From Chloroflexota bacterium (GTDB lineage: Bacteria > Chloroflexota > Dehalococcoidia > SM23-28-2 > RBG-16-64-32): a DNA stretch of 8,656 nucleotides. Positions 6,069-8,656 of the stretch are shown here, piece after piece. Where the stretch lies: contig JADFNQ010000049.1 of assembly GCA_022563285.1 (NCBI GenBank), positions 1-8,656 of the forward strand. The letters run 5' to 3'. Numbering within the stretch: position 1 is the stretch's first letter; the number at the start of each line of letters is the position of its first letter. The notes beneath the pieces were generated by a model, which saw nothing but the letters and a program-made list of their open reading frames with translations, was not told where the DNA came from and searched no databases. A program made the translations under genes and the position numbers.

Positions 6069-6818
6069 CTATTCGAATTCCGGCTCTTCCTCCTCAACCG
6101 CCGGTACGGCGGTGTGCGAGGGCAGCAGCGCGTCCACCCGCTCCTCGCGTCGCTGGCCCCTCGCCGGCAGCGAGAGGATCACCTGGCGCAGAGCCGAGAG
6201 CTTATCGGCGGACTTGCCATCGAGGATGACCCCTGCCACGCCCGCCCCACGCAGCGCCTCCAGCCGGTACGGGCCGATCTCCGGCGTCACCTCAACCAGC
6301 AGCGGCGTCTGGGAAAGCAGCGAGAGACGGCGTAGCTCCATCAGCCGTCGAACCGTGAACGGCTCTCCGATCGGCGCGATCTCCAGCGCATCCAGGGCCA
6401 GGCCGGACAGCGCCCGCAGCTCCGTATCGCCCGCTTGGGCGCCGAGGCGAAGCACTAGCCCCACCTTCTCCTCCAGGACCACCTCCGCAGACGATTCTTC
6501 ATCCAGCAGCACAAAGTCAGCGCCCGCCTCACGGGCGGCAGCGACCGTCGCCCGCTGTGCATCCTCCGCGCGCAGTCCCACGGGCACGTCGCCCAGCTTC
6601 TGGAGGGCGTCTCCCAGCTTGCCGGCCTCCAGGCCGGTGATGATCACCGCGTCTGCGGCAGCGTCCGCGGTGTCGCCCACCTTCTTCGCCTGGTCCTTGT
6701 CCAGTCGCAGCAGGCAGAGCAACGTGGGGGAGGGGCGGCGCTCCGCCACCACGCCGAAACCTATCGGCCCCGCCTCCACCTTGCCCGCACGTCTTATCTT
6801 GTCAGCCAGCTTACTCAT
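6069..6818 (-). CDS. Uncharacterised protein, predicted (beta/alpha)8-barrel with acidic tail
   Basis: A 249-residue protein of unassigned family. Eight short hydrophobic strand-like segments alternate with helices at regular intervals: PTLLCLLRL (31-39), ADAVII (55-60), VPVGLR (78-83), ADFVLLD (100-106), VGLVLRL (119-125), ALDALEI (141-147), TPLLVEV (171-177) and VAGVILDG (194-201). This pattern suggests a TIM barrel. Strand-end residues such as Asp106, Glu146, Glu176 and Asp200 could form an active site, and GAGVAGVILDGKSADKL (191-207) resembles the last strand of phosphate-binding barrels. The C-terminus is acidic (EEEEPEFE). There is no signal peptide or membrane segment, so it should be cytoplasmic. 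The ATG has GGAGGAGG immediately upstream. It is divergent from the dehydrogenase, with 117 nt between them. No function is claimed. Confidence 0.8.
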   Translation of the reverse strand: MSKLADKIRRAGKVEAGPIGFGVVAERRPSPTLLCLLRLDKDQAKKVGDTADAAADAVIITGLEAGKLGDALQKLGDVPVGLRAEDAQRATVAAAREAGADFVLLDEESSAEVVLEEKVGLVLRLGAQAGDTELRALSGLALDALEIAPIGEPFTVRRLMELRRLSLLSQTPLLVEVTPEIGPYRLEALRGAGVAGVILDGKSADKLSALRQVILSLPARGQRREERVDALLPSHTAVPAVEEEEPEFE

Positions 6819-6844
6819 ACGCCTCCTCCGTGGACTCCGCGATC

Positions 6845-6874
6845 ATTATGGGCGGCTGCCGTCGGCGCGGGCAA
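6845..6874 (-). promoter_or_regulatory. Probable promoter of the barrel-like gene
   Basis: On the minus strand, TTGCCC (6869-6874) and CATAAT (6845-6850) are separated by 18 nt. The expected start is near 6838, about 20 nt before the ATG, which leaves just enough room for the GGAGGAGG site. Confidence 0.5.
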
Positions 6875-6878
6875 GCCG

Positions 6879-6908
6879 TCGACACGGCCCACGGGCGTAG
6901 GCTACCAT
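6879..6908 (+). promoter_or_regulatory. Possible promoter of the dehydrogenase gene
   Basis: TCGACA (6879-6884) and TACCAT (6903-6908) are separated by 18 nt and lie about 28 nt before the ATG. The match is moderate. The -35 partly faces the divergent promoter on the other strand, so the two could compete for polymerase. Confidence 0.35.
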
Positions 6909-6935
6909 TTACGCCGACCCGAAAGGAGGCGAGCG

Positions 6936-7694
6936 ATGAAGCTAGAGGGGAAGGCAGCGCTTATTACCGGCGCCGGCTCCGGGATCGGCCGCGCCATCGC
7001 GCGGCTGTTCGCCGCCGAAGGCGCCAGCGTGCTTGTCGCGGAGCTGAACGAGGAGACCGGGAAGGCGGTGGTGGGGGAGATCGAAGCCGCAGGGGGCAGG
7101 GCCAGCTTCTTGCGCACGGATACCTCCCGCGAGGAGGACGTGAAGGACGCCATCGCCGCCACCGTCGAAAAACATGAGCGGCTGGACATCCTAGTGAACA
7201 ACGCCGGCATCGGCGGCCCGACCCACACCTGGGACCAGGTAATCGCCGTCAACCTCTCGGGCGTGTACTACGGCTGCCTGCACGGAGTCGAGGCGATGAG
7301 GGGGCAAGGCAGCGGCGTCATCGTGAACATGGCCTCCATGGCCGGGCTGGTGGGGTTCACAGTGACGGGCTTGCCTGTGGCCTTCGGCTCCGCCTCCGGC
7401 ACCGCTTACATCGCCGCCAAGCACGGGGTCATCGGCCTCACCAAGCAGTTCGCCCTTGGCGGCGCCCCGGAGGTGCGCGTGAACTGCATCTGTCCCGGCT
7501 GGATTGAGACGGCCCTCACACAGCCCCTGACGCAGGCCCAGCCGCTGCTGGAGTGGGCGCTGCAGGGCACCCCGATGGGCCGCCTGGGCCAGCCCGAGGA
7601 GATCGCGAAGGCGGCGCTGTTCCTGGCCAGCGACGACTCCTCCTTCATGACCGGCGCGCCGCTCATCGTGGACGGCGGCTGGACCGCCCGCTAG
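6936..7694 (+). CDS. Short-chain dehydrogenase/reductase (classical SDR, NAD-type)
   Basis: A 252-residue oxidoreductase of the classical SDR family; alcohol/ketone interconversion on an unknown substrate is inferred. The cofactor motif is TGAGSGIG (11-18). Strand 2 ends in Glu36 (VLVAELNEE), an acidic residue that favours NAD(H) over NADP(H). NNAG (88-91), Asn106 in AVNLSG, Ser134 in NMASMAG, Tyr158 and Lys162 (YIAAK) make up the catalytic tetrad, PG (187-188) follows, and the C-terminus reads GAPLIVDGGWT. The Ser-to-Tyr distance is 24 residues, about 11 more than the usual 13, because of an inserted loop rich in Gly, Ser and Thr (about 141-156). The start has a near-perfect AAAGGAGG 6 nt upstream. 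Neighbours are divergent or convergent, so the gene is probably monocistronic. Confidence 0.95.
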   Translation: MKLEGKAALITGAGSGIGRAIARLFAAEGASVLVAELNEETGKAVVGEIEAAGGRASFLRTDTSREEDVKDAIAATVEKHERLDILVNNAGIGGPTHTWDQVIAVNLSGVYYGCLHGVEAMRGQGSGVIVNMASMAGLVGFTVTGLPVAFGSASGTAYIAAKHGVIGLTKQFALGGAPEVRVNCICPGWIETALTQPLTQAQPLLEWALQGTPMGRLGQPEEIAKAALFLASDDSSFMTGAPLIVDGGWTAR

Positions 7695-7835
7695 GCTAGG
7701 CGGCAGCTATAGGTCTCCTCACTCACGGCCAGACGCGGCTCCAGGTGAGACTTCGCCATCGGCACTATGTGCGGAAGGGCTGCGTCAGCGCAGCGGTCAC
7801 GCGGCAGTCCGGGCCCGGTCCCCGTTTGTTCCCGC
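7695..7835. other. Intergenic interval between convergent genes, weak hairpin
   Basis: The 141 nt between the convergent dehydrogenase and ABC ATPase genes hold GCTGCG-TCAG-CGCAGC (7779-7784 with 7789-7794), a 6-bp stem without a T-tract, and the GC palindrome CCGGGCCCGG (7809-7818). Either could assist termination of the ATPase transcript. No convincing gene is seen. Confidence 0.35.
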
Positions 7836-8600
7836 TTAAAGGATCTTGCTCAGGAAGGCCTGTGTGCGGGGCTGGACTGGCCGCAGGAACATCTCCTCCG
7901 GCGACCCCTCCTCCACAATCACCCCTTCGTCCATGAACACGATGCGGTCGGCGACCTCGCGGGAGAACCCCATCTCGTGGCTGACCACGATCATCGTCAT
8001 CCCCCCTCGGGCCAGCGCCTTCATCACGTCCAGCACCTCGCCCACCAGCTCCGGGTCCAGGGCCGAGGTCACCTCGTCGAACAGCATCAGCTTGGGCTGC
8101 ATCGCCAGCGCCCTGGCGATCGCCACCCGCTGCTGCTGCCCGCCGGAGAGCTGTGACGGGTAGGCGGAGAGCTTCTCCGCCAGCCCCACGTTCGCCAGCA
8201 TCTCCCGCCCGGCCTCCTCCGCCTGCTTGCGCGGCACCTTCTTCACCCGTATCGGCGCCTCGATAACGTTTCCCAGCGCGCTCAGGTGGGGGAACAGGTT
8301 AAACCGCTGGAACACCATGCCGATGGCCGCCCGCTTGCGCGCCACCGCCCGCTCGCTGTCCTCCACCAGGCGGCCGTTCTTCTCCCGATAGCCAACCATC
8401 TCGCCGTCCACATATATGCGGCCGCCGTCCAGATGCTCCAGGTGGTTTATACAGCGCAGGAACGTGGTCTTGCCGGAGCCGCTGGGGCCGATGATAACCA
8501 CCACCTCGCCCTGCGCCACGTCAATGTTTACGCCCCGCAGCACCTCCAGGCGCCCGAAGCGCTTATGCACGTCCAGACTGCGCACCATCGGCTCTGACAT
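7836..8600 (-). CDS. Polar amino acid ABC transporter ATP-binding protein (GlnQ/HisP type)
   Basis: A 254-residue ATPase subunit of an amino-acid importer, expected on the cytoplasmic face bound to a permease dimer. Walker A is GPSGSGKTT (38-46), the Q-loop is QRFNLFPH (98-105), the signature is LSGGQQQR (151-158), Walker B is LMLFDE (171-176), the D-loop is SALD (179-182) and the switch His is 208 (VVSHE). NVIEAPIRVKK (111-121) and the roughly 25-residue insertion before the Q-loop (70-94) are typical of the polar amino-acid uptake family. The length is normal and all catalytic residues are intact. The start is ATG at 8600, with only GGGG upstream as a Shine-Dalgarno candidate; ATG at residue 5 is an alternative. 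Permease and binding-protein genes are not in the window, and nothing follows the ATPase downstream on its own strand. Which amino acid is carried cannot be read from it. Confidence 0.95.
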   Translation of the reverse strand: MSEPMVRSLDVHKRFGRLEVLRGVNIDVAQGEVVVIIGPSGSGKTTFLRCINHLEHLDGGRIYVDGEMVGYREKNGRLVEDSERAVARKRAAIGMVFQRFNLFPHLSALGNVIEAPIRVKKVPRKQAEEAGREMLANVGLAEKLSAYPSQLSGGQQQRVAIARALAMQPKLMLFDEVTSALDPELVGEVLDVMKALARGGMTMIVVSHEMGFSREVADRIVFMDEGVIVEEGSPEEMFLRPVQPRTQAFLSKIL

Positions 8601-8609
8601 CGCCCCAAC

Positions 8610-8638
8610 ATTCTACGCCCGCATTCCCGCGGCCTCAA
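8610..8638 (-). promoter_or_regulatory. Probable promoter of the ABC ATPase gene, giving a nearly leaderless transcript
   Basis: On the minus strand, TTGAGG (8633-8638) and TAGAAT (8610-8615) are separated by exactly 17 nt. The -10 ends 9 nt before the ATG, so transcription would begin within a few bases of the start codon. This suggests the ATPase is expressed from its own promoter, apart from any permease gene further upstream. Confidence 0.5.
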
Positions 8639-8656
8639 ACCACACGCCTGCCGGAC

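Noticed and set aside
7691..7759. A 22-codon minus-strand frame (MAKSHLEPRLAVSEETY...) downstream of the ABC ATPase
   Set aside because: It has no ribosome-binding site, overlaps the dehydrogenase stop codon and has no recognisable motif. It could be a small gene or remnant but cannot be supported here.

Overview
The window is GC-rich and looks like bacterial chromosome with ordinary Shine-Dalgarno signals. It has no RNA genes, mobile elements or CRISPR. The flavour of ProB, the 31-residue bS22-type ribosomal protein, the thiolase/OB-fold pair and the unassigned TIM-barrel-like protein suggest an environmental Chloroflexota lineage (Dehalococcoidia or SAR202-like). This is a guess from protein character; an actinobacterial-type relative is not excluded.

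Layout. Positions 1-4908 hold a colinear minus-strand cluster read right to left: proB (glutamate 5-kinase), a thiolase-fold enzyme without the canonical catalytic residues, its zinc-ribbon/OB-fold (DUF35-type) partner, a 31-codon ribosomal protein of the bS22 / AURKAIP1-COX24 type, a class I SAM methyltransferase, and proA (glutamate-5-semialdehyde dehydrogenase), whose last residues run off the left edge. Spacings are short (39, 4, 43, 92 and -4 nt), and a good sigma70-type promoter lies just upstream of proB, so one transcript is likely. ProB and ProA catalyse the first two steps from glutamate to proline and are usually adjacent. Here four unrelated genes separate them.

Positions 4909-5391 hold the proB promoter and a divergent small gene for an 81-residue signal-peptide/single-TM protein. 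A perfect 12-bp hairpin follows, placed to serve both this gene and the convergent MerR-family regulator (5392-5856). The regulator has its own TTGACG-N17-TATACT promoter with an imperfect dyad over the -10. Positions 5857-6068 are non-coding.

Positions 6069-7694 hold two divergent genes: an uncharacterised protein whose eight regularly spaced strands suggest a (beta/alpha)8 barrel, and an NAD-type short-chain dehydrogenase. A convergent polar-amino-acid ABC ATPase (7836-8600) ends the window. Its permease and binding protein are not visible.

The points most worth following up are the very small bS22-type gene, the interrupted proB...proA cluster with its non-canonical thiolase pair, and the unassigned barrel-like protein.
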